From Nitrososphaerota archaeon (GTDB lineage Archaea; Thermoproteota; Nitrososphaeria; Nitrososphaerales; UBA183), in assembly GCA_029785685.1 (NCBI GenBank), contig JAFLZE010000080.1, positions 1-5,035 of the forward strand: a stretch of 5,035 nucleotides of DNA, read 5' to 3'. The position numbers and the translations under genes are program-made. This document shows positions 1-5,035 of the stretch, piece after piece; positions within the stretch are counted from its first letter, which is position 1; the number at the start of each line of letters is the position of its first letter. The notes below the pieces were generated by a model, which ran no database searches, was not told where the DNA came from, and saw nothing but the letters and a program-made list of their open reading frames with translations.

Positions 1-1
1 C

Positions 2-565
2 ACCGGGTACCTCGGCAAGATGCTACAGGAGTACTTCGGCTCTGGCGAAGAATGGGGGATGAATATCACCTACGCGACGTCGCCGCGCCCCCTGGGGACG
101 GCGGGGCAGCTGAAGGCGGCCGAGCCGAAGGTCAGGGGGAGGTTCGTCTGCATCTACGGCGACCAGCTCCTCGACTTCGACCTCGGGGAGGCGGTCGACT
201 TTCATCTGAAGAAGAAGGCGGCGGCCACTATGGTCCTGATGAAGTACAGCACCGAGCTGAAGTACGGCTTCATGGAGACCGACGGCGACGGGAGGCTGGT
301 GGAATGGAGGGAGAAGCCTACCATATCAGGGTACATCAACGTCGGGTGCTACGTCATGGAGAAGGAGTTCCTGAAGTACATCGCCTCCGGGAAGGTCTAT
401 GAAATGAACGACGCGTTCAAGGAGGCAGGGTCGAAGGGGGCGCGGATCTACGCGGTGAAGGTCGAGGGCTCCTTCATGGACATAGGCGACAGGAAGTCCT
501 TCAAGGAAGCCAATGACTTGTATACCAAGGACCTCCAGGACGGGGGTACCCGACCACGAAGGTAG
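2..565 (+). CDS. Sugar-phosphate nucleotidyltransferase (NDP-sugar pyrophosphorylase), 5' end missing
   Basis: Enzyme of the NTP_transferase family (glucose-1-phosphate thymidylyl/uridylyl- or mannose-1-phosphate guanylyltransferase type), which makes an NDP-sugar and pyrophosphate from NTP and a sugar-1-phosphate in the cytoplasm. The frame is open to the left edge and 187 residues are visible, beginning TGYLGKMLQEYFGSG, which matches the part of the family about 60-70 residues from the start. The N-terminal GxGxRLxP nucleotide loop is therefore outside the window. Visible family motifs in order: PLGTAG (about residues 30-35), YGDQLLDFDL with the metal-binding Asp, YGFMETD...WREKP, YINVGCYVM and FMDIGDRKSFKEAN. 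The protein stops just after the catalytic domain, with no beta-helix or cupin domain, so the full protein is probably about 240-250 residues, like short RmlA-type enzymes. It ends at a TAG two bases before the GTG of the next gene, implying an operon. The sugar and nucleotide cannot be read from this part. Confidence 0.9.
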   Translation, partial: TGYLGKMLQEYFGSGEEWGMNITYATSPRPLGTAGQLKAAEPKVRGRFVCIYGDQLLDFDLGEAVDFHLKKKAAATMVLMKYSTELKYGFMETDGDGRLVEWREKPTISGYINVGCYVMEKEFLKYIASGKVYEMNDAFKEAGSKGARIYAVKVEGSFMDIGDRKSFKEANDLYTKDLQDGGTRPRR

Positions 566-567
566 TC

Positions 568-1818
568 GTGTTCGAGGACGAGGGGATCGCTGGTTTCGGA
601 CCCCTCGTCCGGCTGAGGCACGCCAGCCTCCTCCGCTGGGGGGTGAAGACCCTCCTCGCCGCCCTCCTGGAGCGGATCCCTGATGCCAGGGAACCGATAC
701 TCTGGGGGAGGCCGGAGCTCGCCACCCTGTCCAGGGATGCCACCGGGATGCAGTACAACGAGAAGGTCCGGGGGCCTGCCTTCTTCGTGAACGCCCGGGC
801 CAGGCCCACACGGGGGCTCGTCTCTCCCGCGTCCTCCTCCGGCCCGTTCGCGGCGGTAGCAGGGGGGGCCCTCGTCGCCGCGCGGCTCGACGCCGCCCCG
901 TTCAGGCCCGGGGTGCTGACGAAGGGCGCGGTCTCACAAGCCGTCAAGCAGGCGGAGAAGGTCGCGCCTCCTCAGGACCCGCTCTTCAGCGGCTACTGGG
1001 ACTTGGTCGAGAGCAACGGGCTCGCCATCGCGGAGCAGTCGAAGAGGTTCGAAGAGCCCCTGGCACTGCCGAGGGAGGCGGAGGTGAGGGGGCCCGCCAC
1101 AAACCTGATGGTAGAAGGGACGGCGGAGGTGGAGGGGAAGACTACGTTCGACGCGAGGCTTGGGCCCATCGTCATCGACAGGGGGGCGTCCGTGGAGAGC
1201 TTCAGCAGGATAATGGGGCCGTGCTACATCGGCCCCAGGACGAAGGTGTACTCGGCCCTCATAGGGGGCGGGACATCCGTCTTCGAAGGGTGCAAGGTAG
1301 GCGGGCAGGTCGAGAACTCGATAATCATGCCGTACACCAACAAGGCGCACCACGGATATGTCGGCGACTCGTACATCGGGTCCTGGGTAAACCTCGGGGC
1401 CGGGTGCACCTTCAGCAACCTGAAGAACACCTACGGGACAGTCAGGCCGACCGTGGCTGGAGAGAGGGTGGACAGCGGGATGGTGAAGCTTGGCCCCGTG
1501 GTGGGGGACATGGCCAAGCTCTCCATCGGGGCCCTCGTCCACGCCGGGAGGTCGGTGGGGACCGGGTCGCACGTCTCGGGGCTGGCCAGCTCGGACGTCC
1601 CGAGCTTCACTTACTTCGACGGGGTGGCCGGGAGGAAGGTCGAACTGGTCCTCGAGTCGGTCCTCGAGACGCAGAGGAGGATGATGGAGAGGAGGGGGCT
1701 CGTCCTTTCCAGGGAAGAAGAGGCGGCGATAAGGGGGGCGTTCGCGGACACGTCTCAGGAGCGGAAGAGGGCCGGCGCAAGGAAAGGGAAGATAGGCTGG
1801 ACGGCGGCGTCTTCTTGA
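568..1818 (+). CDS. GlmU-like bifunctional sugar nucleotidyltransferase / acetyltransferase (alternative GlmU family)
   Basis: The 416-residue protein resembles the alternative GlmU family (NTP_transf_4-type N-domain plus left-handed beta-helix), proposed to acetylate glucosamine-1-phosphate and form UDP-GlcNAc. The N-domain (residues 1-155) shows the FEDE start, LRHASLLRWGVKTL (17-30), FFVNARARP (72-80) and YWDLVESNGLAI (143-154), all at family positions. The usual Glu-Lys shortly after the Gly-x-x-Thr of the second motif is not apparent, so uridylyl transfer is less certain. Hexapeptide-like turns follow from about 175 to 345, with NKAHHGYVGDSYIG (258-271) and NLGAGCTFSNLKNTYG (275-290). 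His261 or His262 matches the catalytic histidine of GlmU acetyltransferases. A basic tail (about 380-416) has no recognised role. The start is uncertain: GTG at 568 is the first standard start codon after the in-frame stop at 514, but family members carry a few residues before F-E-D, and the upstream codons ACG AAG GTA GTC (556-567) would encode them. It lies between two sugar-phosphate genes, consistent with amino-sugar activation. Confidence 0.82.
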   Translation: MFEDEGIAGFGPLVRLRHASLLRWGVKTLLAALLERIPDAREPILWGRPELATLSRDATGMQYNEKVRGPAFFVNARARPTRGLVSPASSSGPFAAVAGGALVAARLDAAPFRPGVLTKGAVSQAVKQAEKVAPPQDPLFSGYWDLVESNGLAIAEQSKRFEEPLALPREAEVRGPATNLMVEGTAEVEGKTTFDARLGPIVIDRGASVESFSRIMGPCYIGPRTKVYSALIGGGTSVFEGCKVGGQVENSIIMPYTNKAHHGYVGDSYIGSWVNLGAGCTFSNLKNTYGTVRPTVAGERVDSGMVKLGPVVGDMAKLSIGALVHAGRSVGTGSHVSGLASSDVPSFTYFDGVAGRKVELVLESVLETQRRMMERRGLVLSREEEAAIRGAFADTSQERKRAGARKGKIGWTAASS

Positions 1819-1820
1819 CC

Positions 1821-1827
1821 GGGGAGG
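1821..1827 (+). promoter_or_regulatory. Shine-Dalgarno sequence for the isomerase gene
   Basis: GGGGAGG is a strong purine-rich ribosome binding site in the 19-bp gap between the GlmU-like gene and the isomerase gene. It lies 5 nt before an ATG (1833) that leads only to ATG-CTT-TGA, and 10 nt before the TTG (1838) that opens the isomerase frame. Both spacings are workable, which makes the real start a question. Confidence 0.6.
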
Positions 1828-1837
1828 CAGTCATGCT

Positions 1838-2866
1838 TTGAAGGACCAGTTCGAGGGTCAGCCGCGGGTGGACAGGTCCGACGTCTACTCCGCCTACCGC
1901 GAGTGGCCCGCCCTGGCGCGGCAGGGGCTCGCAGTGGACGCTCCCTTCTCCGGGGGGACGTACTCCCGCGTCGCTTTCCTCGGGATGGGAGGGTCGGCGT
2001 CCGCAGGCGACATAATCTCCGGGTGGCTCTTCGCGAGGGACGGAAGGGACGTCTCTGTGTACAAGGGGTCACTCCCCGGAGGGGACATGAGGGGGACCCT
2101 CGCCCTCGCCTGCAGCGCTTCCGGGGGGACGCTGGAGACGATAGGGATGGCGAAGTCGGCGATGCTGAGGGGGGCGGACGTGGTCGTGGTGTCCGGCGGA
2201 GGAGAGCTGAAGGAGCTGGCGGAGGCGTCCAACATCCCGTTCGTCGGGCTCCCGACAGTGAGGGCGCCCCGCTACGGCACCCCGGCTATGCTGTTCGCCT
2301 GCGTCAGGGTCGTCGACGCCGCCCTGGGGCTCTCCGCTAGGGTCGAGGCCGAACAGGCCGCGGAGGCGCTCGGGTCGGAGTGGAAGAGGCTGTCCGCCGA
2401 CGTCTCGGCGTCGAGGAACGCCGCGAAGTCTCTCGCCCTCGCCGTCCGGGAGTCCACCCCCAAGGTTTACGGGACGCGGGTGACGAGGGGGGTCGGGGTC
2501 AGGTTCTGCAACTCGGTCAACGAAAACGCGAAGACCCACGCTTTCTTCGAGGAGGTCCCGGAGGCCATGCACAACGACGTCGAGACCTGGGAGAGCCCGG
2601 ACCCGCGTTTCGTCCCGGTCCTGCTTCGCTGCTCTGCCGACGACCCGAAGATGTCGACCAGGATGGGGTGGTTCGGCTCGGCGATCAAGCAGAGGGGAGC
2701 TGACCCTGTCACCGTGGAGGGTTCGGGCCCTACACCCCTGGCGGAGCTCGTCACCATGGCCTACAAGCTGGACATGGCGTCTTACTATCTGGCCGTGCTG
2801 AGGCGCGTGGACCCCCTCCCTACCCGGCTCCTGACGAAGCTCAGGCAGAGGCTGGGCTCCAAGTAG
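1838..2866 (+). CDS. Bifunctional phosphoglucose/phosphomannose isomerase
   Basis: Cytoplasmic SIS-fold enzyme that interconverts glucose-6-P or mannose-6-P with fructose-6-P, feeding mannose and glucose activation as well as gluconeogenesis. The 342 residues fit the archaeal PGI/PMI family (about 300-350). The first SIS domain carries FLGMGGSASAGD (48-58) and the phosphate-binding loop SASGGTLET (93-101), a variant of the usual SYSGNTEET. The linker PRYGTPAMLF (144-153) also fits. The second domain has NSVNENAKTHAFF (225-237) followed by EAMHND (242-247). Glu229 and His245 match the catalytic Glu and His of this family and keep their 16-residue spacing. About 15 residues precede the usual YxxWPxL start region (here YREWPAL, 20-26). 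The chosen start is TTG at 1838, because no ATG or GTG lies in frame nearby upstream; an ATG at 1833 is out of frame. It is probably co-transcribed with the gene before it and ends in TAG 7 bp from the convergent GalT-like gene. Confidence 0.9.
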   Translation: MKDQFEGQPRVDRSDVYSAYREWPALARQGLAVDAPFSGGTYSRVAFLGMGGSASAGDIISGWLFARDGRDVSVYKGSLPGGDMRGTLALACSASGGTLETIGMAKSAMLRGADVVVVSGGGELKELAEASNIPFVGLPTVRAPRYGTPAMLFACVRVVDAALGLSARVEAEQAAEALGSEWKRLSADVSASRNAAKSLALAVRESTPKVYGTRVTRGVGVRFCNSVNENAKTHAFFEEVPEAMHNDVETWESPDPRFVPVLLRCSADDPKMSTRMGWFGSAIKQRGADPVTVEGSGPTPLAELVTMAYKLDMASYYLAVLRRVDPLPTRLLTKLRQRLGSK

Positions 2867-2873
2867 AGAGAGT

Positions 2874-3908
2874 CTATCTTATCCCGACGAGCTGTGCCAG
2901 CTCCTTCCTAGAGCTCGCCCCCAGGACCTGTGCGGCCCCCTCCGGGGACACTTCGTTCGCGTATATCCCGCCTCCCAGCTCCAGTCCGGTCCACTTCTCC
3001 CTCTTGGGGTAGACCTCGATGTGCCAGTGTATCTGCTTCGTGGTCTTCTTCTCCGACGAGCTGTGGAAGACCATCGTGAAGTTCGGGGAGTCGAGGGCCC
3101 TGGCCAGCCCGCCGAGGGTCGACCTGAGCATCAGCGCCAGGTCCATCATCTCCTTCTGGGACAGCTTCAGCAGGCTCGTCATGTGCCTCTTCGGGTAGAT
3201 CCAGAACTCGAAGGGGTGCGTCGACACCCAGGGCGCGAAGGCCAGGAAGAAGTCGGTGGCGAGAATCTGCCTCGGCCCTCCCGTCTCCGCCGTCACCACC
3301 TGGCACATCGGGCAGACCCCCAGGTCGTTCAGGGAGGTCTGGACGGTGTCGGCTTCCTCTTCCACTGCAGGAGGGACCCTCGGGGTGGTCACCATCTGGA
3401 TGCTGGGATGGACCGCCGTGGGGGGGCCGTCCTTCTCGCTGTTCACGTAGACCAGGGCGTAGCTCACCCCTTTCTGCGAGTAGAGCCACCTGACCTTGTC
3501 CTGCAGGGAGGCGAGTATGTTCGTCCACTGCTCGATGTCCATCTTTGAAAACGGCTGGTCGTGCTTCGGGGTCGCCACCAGCACGTAGTGGTACCCCACA
3601 GCAGGCTCGCTGTAGTGAGGGGGCTCCCCGTACGAGGGAGGCGCGGTCGGGACCACGAGGGGGCTCTTCGCCGGGAAGATCCTCACCGACCAGTTCTTCA
3701 CGACGTCTCCTTCGGAGTCGGTCTGCTTCAGCAGGGTGTCTCCCCGCCTGACGAGGACGAGGTCCGCCGGCGGGGTCATCTCTTCGTTCCCCGCGCAGTA
3801 GTTGCACTTCTCTGCCCGCTGCGGGATGACCTGGCCCGGCTTCAGCCCCCTGTCGGGGAGGATTATCGAGAGCTTCTCTGTGAAATAATCTTTCCTGATC
3901 TCGACCAT
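2874..3908 (-). CDS. GalT-family (hexose-1-phosphate uridylyltransferase-like) protein lacking the catalytic histidine
   Basis: The 344-residue protein has the two-domain fold of galactose-1-phosphate uridylyltransferase (HIT superfamily), which normally moves UMP between UDP-glucose and galactose-1-phosphate through a uridylyl-histidine. It begins MVEIRKDYFT, a typical GalT start. The structural zinc site of E. coli GalT (Cys52, Cys55, His115, His164) has counterparts in Cys35, Cys38, His116 and His167. The second metal site (Glu182, His281, His296, His298) is matched by one of Glu183-185, His282, His294 and His296 (IHWHIEVYP). However, the active-site HPHxQ motif reads HPSIQ (167-171): Gln171 is kept, but the nucleophilic histidine is Ser169. 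A second CxxC (Cys199, Cys202) is also present. Without the nucleophile the normal ping-pong reaction is not expected, so the role may be an altered transferase, hydrolase or binding protein. No Shine-Dalgarno precedes the ATG; a TATA-like element about 27 bp upstream suggests a leaderless message. It is convergent with the isomerase gene. Confidence 0.85.
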   Translation of the reverse strand: MVEIRKDYFTEKLSIILPDRGLKPGQVIPQRAEKCNYCAGNEEMTPPADLVLVRRGDTLLKQTDSEGDVVKNWSVRIFPAKSPLVVPTAPPSYGEPPHYSEPAVGYHYVLVATPKHDQPFSKMDIEQWTNILASLQDKVRWLYSQKGVSYALVYVNSEKDGPPTAVHPSIQMVTTPRVPPAVEEEADTVQTSLNDLGVCPMCQVVTAETGGPRQILATDFFLAFAPWVSTHPFEFWIYPKRHMTSLLKLSQKEMMDLALMLRSTLGGLARALDSPNFTMVFHSSSEKKTTKQIHWHIEVYPKREKWTGLELGGGIYANEVSPEGAAQVLGASSRKELAQLVGIR

Positions 3909-3910
3909 AG

Positions 3911-3927
3911 GCGCGCCTGCGCGCCTG
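3911..3927. repeat. Tandem direct repeat GCGCGCCT(G) next to the GalT-like start
   Basis: GCGCGCCTG occurs at 3911-3919 and again at 3919-3927, an 8-bp period, between the ATG of the GalT-like gene and its TATA-like element. Two copies one turn short of a helical repeat could be an operator half-site pair. It could equally be chance in GC-rich sequence. Confidence 0.45.
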
Positions 3928-3930
3928 ACA

Positions 3931-3945
3931 CGATATTAGCCTTTG
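3931..3945 (-). promoter_or_regulatory. Candidate archaeal promoter (TATA-like element) for the GalT-like gene
   Basis: On the minus strand the sequence reads CAAAGGCTAATATCG. The TAATAT core (plus positions 3933-3938) is one of very few A/T-only runs in the intergenic region and is centred about 27 bp before the ATG. That is the usual TATA-to-start-site distance in Archaea, so transcription would begin at or next to the start codon. Together with the lack of a Shine-Dalgarno, this suggests a leaderless mRNA. The assignment is by position and composition only. Confidence 0.5.
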
Positions 3946-4010
3946 GAGGCAGACGGGGCGGGCCCCCTGCTCCCTCTCCTCCGAGCCGAGGCGCCGGGGC
4001 TCGAGTCGGG

Positions 4011-4023
4011 AAAAGAAACAAAT
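4011..4023 (+). promoter_or_regulatory. Weak candidate promoter for the phosphoglycerate mutase gene
   Basis: The A-rich tract AAAAGAAACAAAT stands out in otherwise G/C sequence and is centred about 36 bp before the ATG at 4053. Transcription would then start near 4040-4045 with a leader of about 10 nt. It has A runs rather than the alternating T/A of a good TATA box, so the call is tentative. Confidence 0.3.
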
Positions 4024-4029
4024 GGGGAC

Positions 4030-4042
4030 CAGGGGGCCCCTG
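4030..4042. repeat. Perfect 6-bp-arm inverted repeat before the phosphoglycerate mutase gene
   Basis: CAGGGG-G-CCCCTG is a perfect palindrome around a single central G, ending 10 bp before the ATG at 4053. It lies about where the A-rich candidate promoter would place the transcription start. It could be a repressor site. The single-base centre makes an RNA hairpin unlikely, because there is no room for a loop without opening stem pairs. Confidence 0.4.
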
Positions 4043-4052
4043 CCTCGCGAGC

Positions 4053-5035
4053 ATGAAGGCCGGGTATGTCCTCCTCGACGGGTGCGGTGACAGGCCCGTC
4101 CCTGGTCTGAACTTCGTCACCCCCTTGCAGGGCGCGTACACCCCCAACCTCGACAGGATAGCTTCGAGGTCGAAGCTGGGGACCGTCACTTCGGTCGGGA
4201 GGGGGATAGCCCCCGAGTCGGACATCGCAGTCTTCAGCATGCTCGGATACTCTTTCGGCGCGGGGTACCCTGGGAGGGGCGTGGTGGAGGCGGTGGGCTC
4301 CGGGATGGAGATGAAGGACGGGTACCTGGCTCTGCGGGCGAACCTGGCGTCCGCGAGAGGAGACGTGATAGTCGACAGGAGGGCGGGGCGGGACCTGACC
4401 CAGGACGAGGCGGAGCGCCTCGCCAAGGACATCGGTCGGGTGTCGCTCGCGGGCGCCGAGTTCGAGTTCAGGGCGACCGTGTCTTACCGCGGCGTGCTCG
4501 TGGTCAGGGCCGGGCGTCCCCTCTCGGCGACGATCACCAACACGGACCCGGCGTACTCTAGGGTCGGCGGGTTCGGCGCCGCGAAGGAGACCAAGGGGAC
4601 GGACAGGGTGGCGAAGAGCGTCCCGGAGACGAGAGACGCGGGCGCGGTGAGGGCCGCCGGGCTGGTCAACGAGTTCACGGCCAAGGCGGCCAGGGCGCTT
4701 CAGAAGAGCGAGGTCAACGCCGAGAGGGTGGAGGCGGGAAAGCTCCCGGCCAACTGCGTCCTCCTCCGCGACGCCGGGGACCACGTCCCTGTCCTCCCGC
4801 CCTTCGAAGAGAAGTACGGGCGCAGGGGGACCGCGCTGGTGGAGATGCCGGCCGAGGTGGGGATCGCGAAGCTCCTCGGGATGAGCATGGTCCCCATAAA
4901 GGACAGGCACGACCTGCGGGAGAAAGCCTCGCTGTTCGCATCGGCGGCGCGCGAGGGGGGGCTGGTCTACGTCCACATCAAGGGGCCCGACGAGTTCGGC
5001 CACGACGGCGACGCCCGGGGGAAGAAGAGGTGCAT
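4053..5035 (+). CDS. apgM: Archaeal-type cofactor-independent phosphoglycerate mutase, 3' end missing
   Basis: Interconverts 3- and 2-phosphoglycerate in the lower part of glycolysis/gluconeogenesis; a member of the metal-dependent alkaline-phosphatase superfamily, cytoplasmic. Translation from ATG 4053 gives 327 open codons to the window edge, about 80% of the usual length near 400. Visible signatures are GYVLLDGCGDRP (4-15, with metal ligand Asp9), TPNLDRIA (30-37), GIAPESDIAVFSMLGY (51-66, with Ser56 as the likely phospho-accepting nucleophile), GYPGRGVVEAVGSGMEM (71-87), LRANLAS (94-100), VDRRAGR (107-113) and VHIKGPDEFGHDGD (307-320). In the last motif Asp313 and His317 are expected metal ligands. 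The C-terminal metal ligands lie beyond the edge. The start is supported by the motif beginning immediately after it; no clear Shine-Dalgarno is seen. The gene is divergent from the GalT-like gene, with 144 bp between them. A minus-strand open frame covering most of this region is only a shadow. Confidence 0.93.
   Translation, partial: MKAGYVLLDGCGDRPVPGLNFVTPLQGAYTPNLDRIASRSKLGTVTSVGRGIAPESDIAVFSMLGYSFGAGYPGRGVVEAVGSGMEMKDGYLALRANLASARGDVIVDRRAGRDLTQDEAERLAKDIGRVSLAGAEFEFRATVSYRGVLVVRAGRPLSATITNTDPAYSRVGGFGAAKETKGTDRVAKSVPETRDAGAVRAAGLVNEFTAKAARALQKSEVNAERVEAGKLPANCVLLRDAGDHVPVLPPFEEKYGRRGTALVEMPAEVGIAKLLGMSMVPIKDRHDLREKASLFASAAREGGLVYVHIKGPDEFGHDGDARGKKRC

Noticed and set aside
1221..1841. 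A 206-residue plus-strand frame inside the GlmU-like gene that ends in the ATG-CTT-TGA before the isomerase.
   Set aside because: Arg/Gly/Asp-rich out-of-phase reading of the beta-helix region; the hexapeptide-repeat frame is clearly the coding one.
3021..3548. A 175-residue plus-strand frame antisense to the GalT-like gene.
   Set aside because: Antisense shadow with Arg/Gly/Val-rich composition and no recognisable family or ribosome binding site.
2908..3807. A 299-residue minus-strand frame overlapping the GalT-like gene in another phase.
   Set aside because: Low-complexity Arg/Gly/Pro-rich translation without motifs; the GalT frame has the metal-site residues and the HWH motif in correct order.
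3963..3986. A pyrimidine-rich tract in the divergent intergenic region, considered as a terminator, a small RNA or a minus-strand ribosome binding site.
   Set aside because: No stem-loop, no T-run and no start codon at a suitable distance on the minus strand; most likely ordinary GC-rich spacer.
4022..4024. An ATG upstream of the chosen phosphoglycerate mutase start.
   Set aside because: It is out of frame with the mutase and lies within or upstream of the likely transcription start; the family's N-terminal strand begins immediately after the ATG at 4053.
3936..5003. A 355-residue open frame on the minus strand opposite the phosphoglycerate mutase gene.
   Set aside because: It is the shadow of a high-GC gene: its translation is dominated by Arg, Pro, Leu, His and Gly with no domain motif, while the plus-strand frame carries the full set of apgM signatures. 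Its length alone could mislead an automatic caller, because the real gene has no stop inside the window.

Overview
The window is a gene-dense, GC-rich stretch (by eye well over 60% G+C) of archaeal chromosome. The archaeal call rests on protein types: an archaeal-type cofactor-independent phosphoglycerate mutase (apgM family), a bifunctional phosphoglucose/phosphomannose isomerase, and an alternative GlmU-like protein with a left-handed beta-helix. It is also supported by heavy AGG use for arginine and by at least one gene whose TATA-like element sits where a leaderless transcript would need it. A member of the Nitrososphaeria/Thermoproteota side of the Archaea is plausible, but the sequence alone does not fix the lineage.

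Layout: three plus-strand genes fill 1-2866 as a tight, probably co-transcribed cluster. They are (1) the C-terminal three quarters of a sugar-phosphate nucleotidyltransferase, cut by the left edge; (2) a two-domain GlmU-like nucleotidyltransferase/acyltransferase; and (3) a phosphoglucose/phosphomannose isomerase. Gene 3 converges, across only 7 bp, on a minus-strand GalT-family protein (2874-3908). A 144-bp divergent intergenic region (3909-4052) separates that gene from a plus-strand phosphoglycerate mutase, which runs off the right edge.

Together the genes link central carbon flux to activated sugars. The mutase works in glycolysis/gluconeogenesis. The isomerase interconverts fructose-6-P with glucose-6-P and mannose-6-P. 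The two nucleotidyltransferases would turn sugar-1-phosphates into NDP-sugars, probably for glycans such as N-glycans or the cell surface. The GalT-like protein would normally exchange UMP between hexose-1-phosphates.

The main oddity is that GalT-like protein. Its metal-binding residues are all in place, but the active-site His-Pro-His reads His-Pro-Ser, so the nucleophilic histidine is missing. Two start sites are also odd. Gene 2 begins at a GTG that leaves out most of its expected first beta-strand, with an in-frame ACG upstream at the expected place. Gene 3 begins at a TTG that overlaps an ATG-CTT-TGA mini-ORF. I see no mobile element, CRISPR array, RNA gene or clearly novel multi-gene system.
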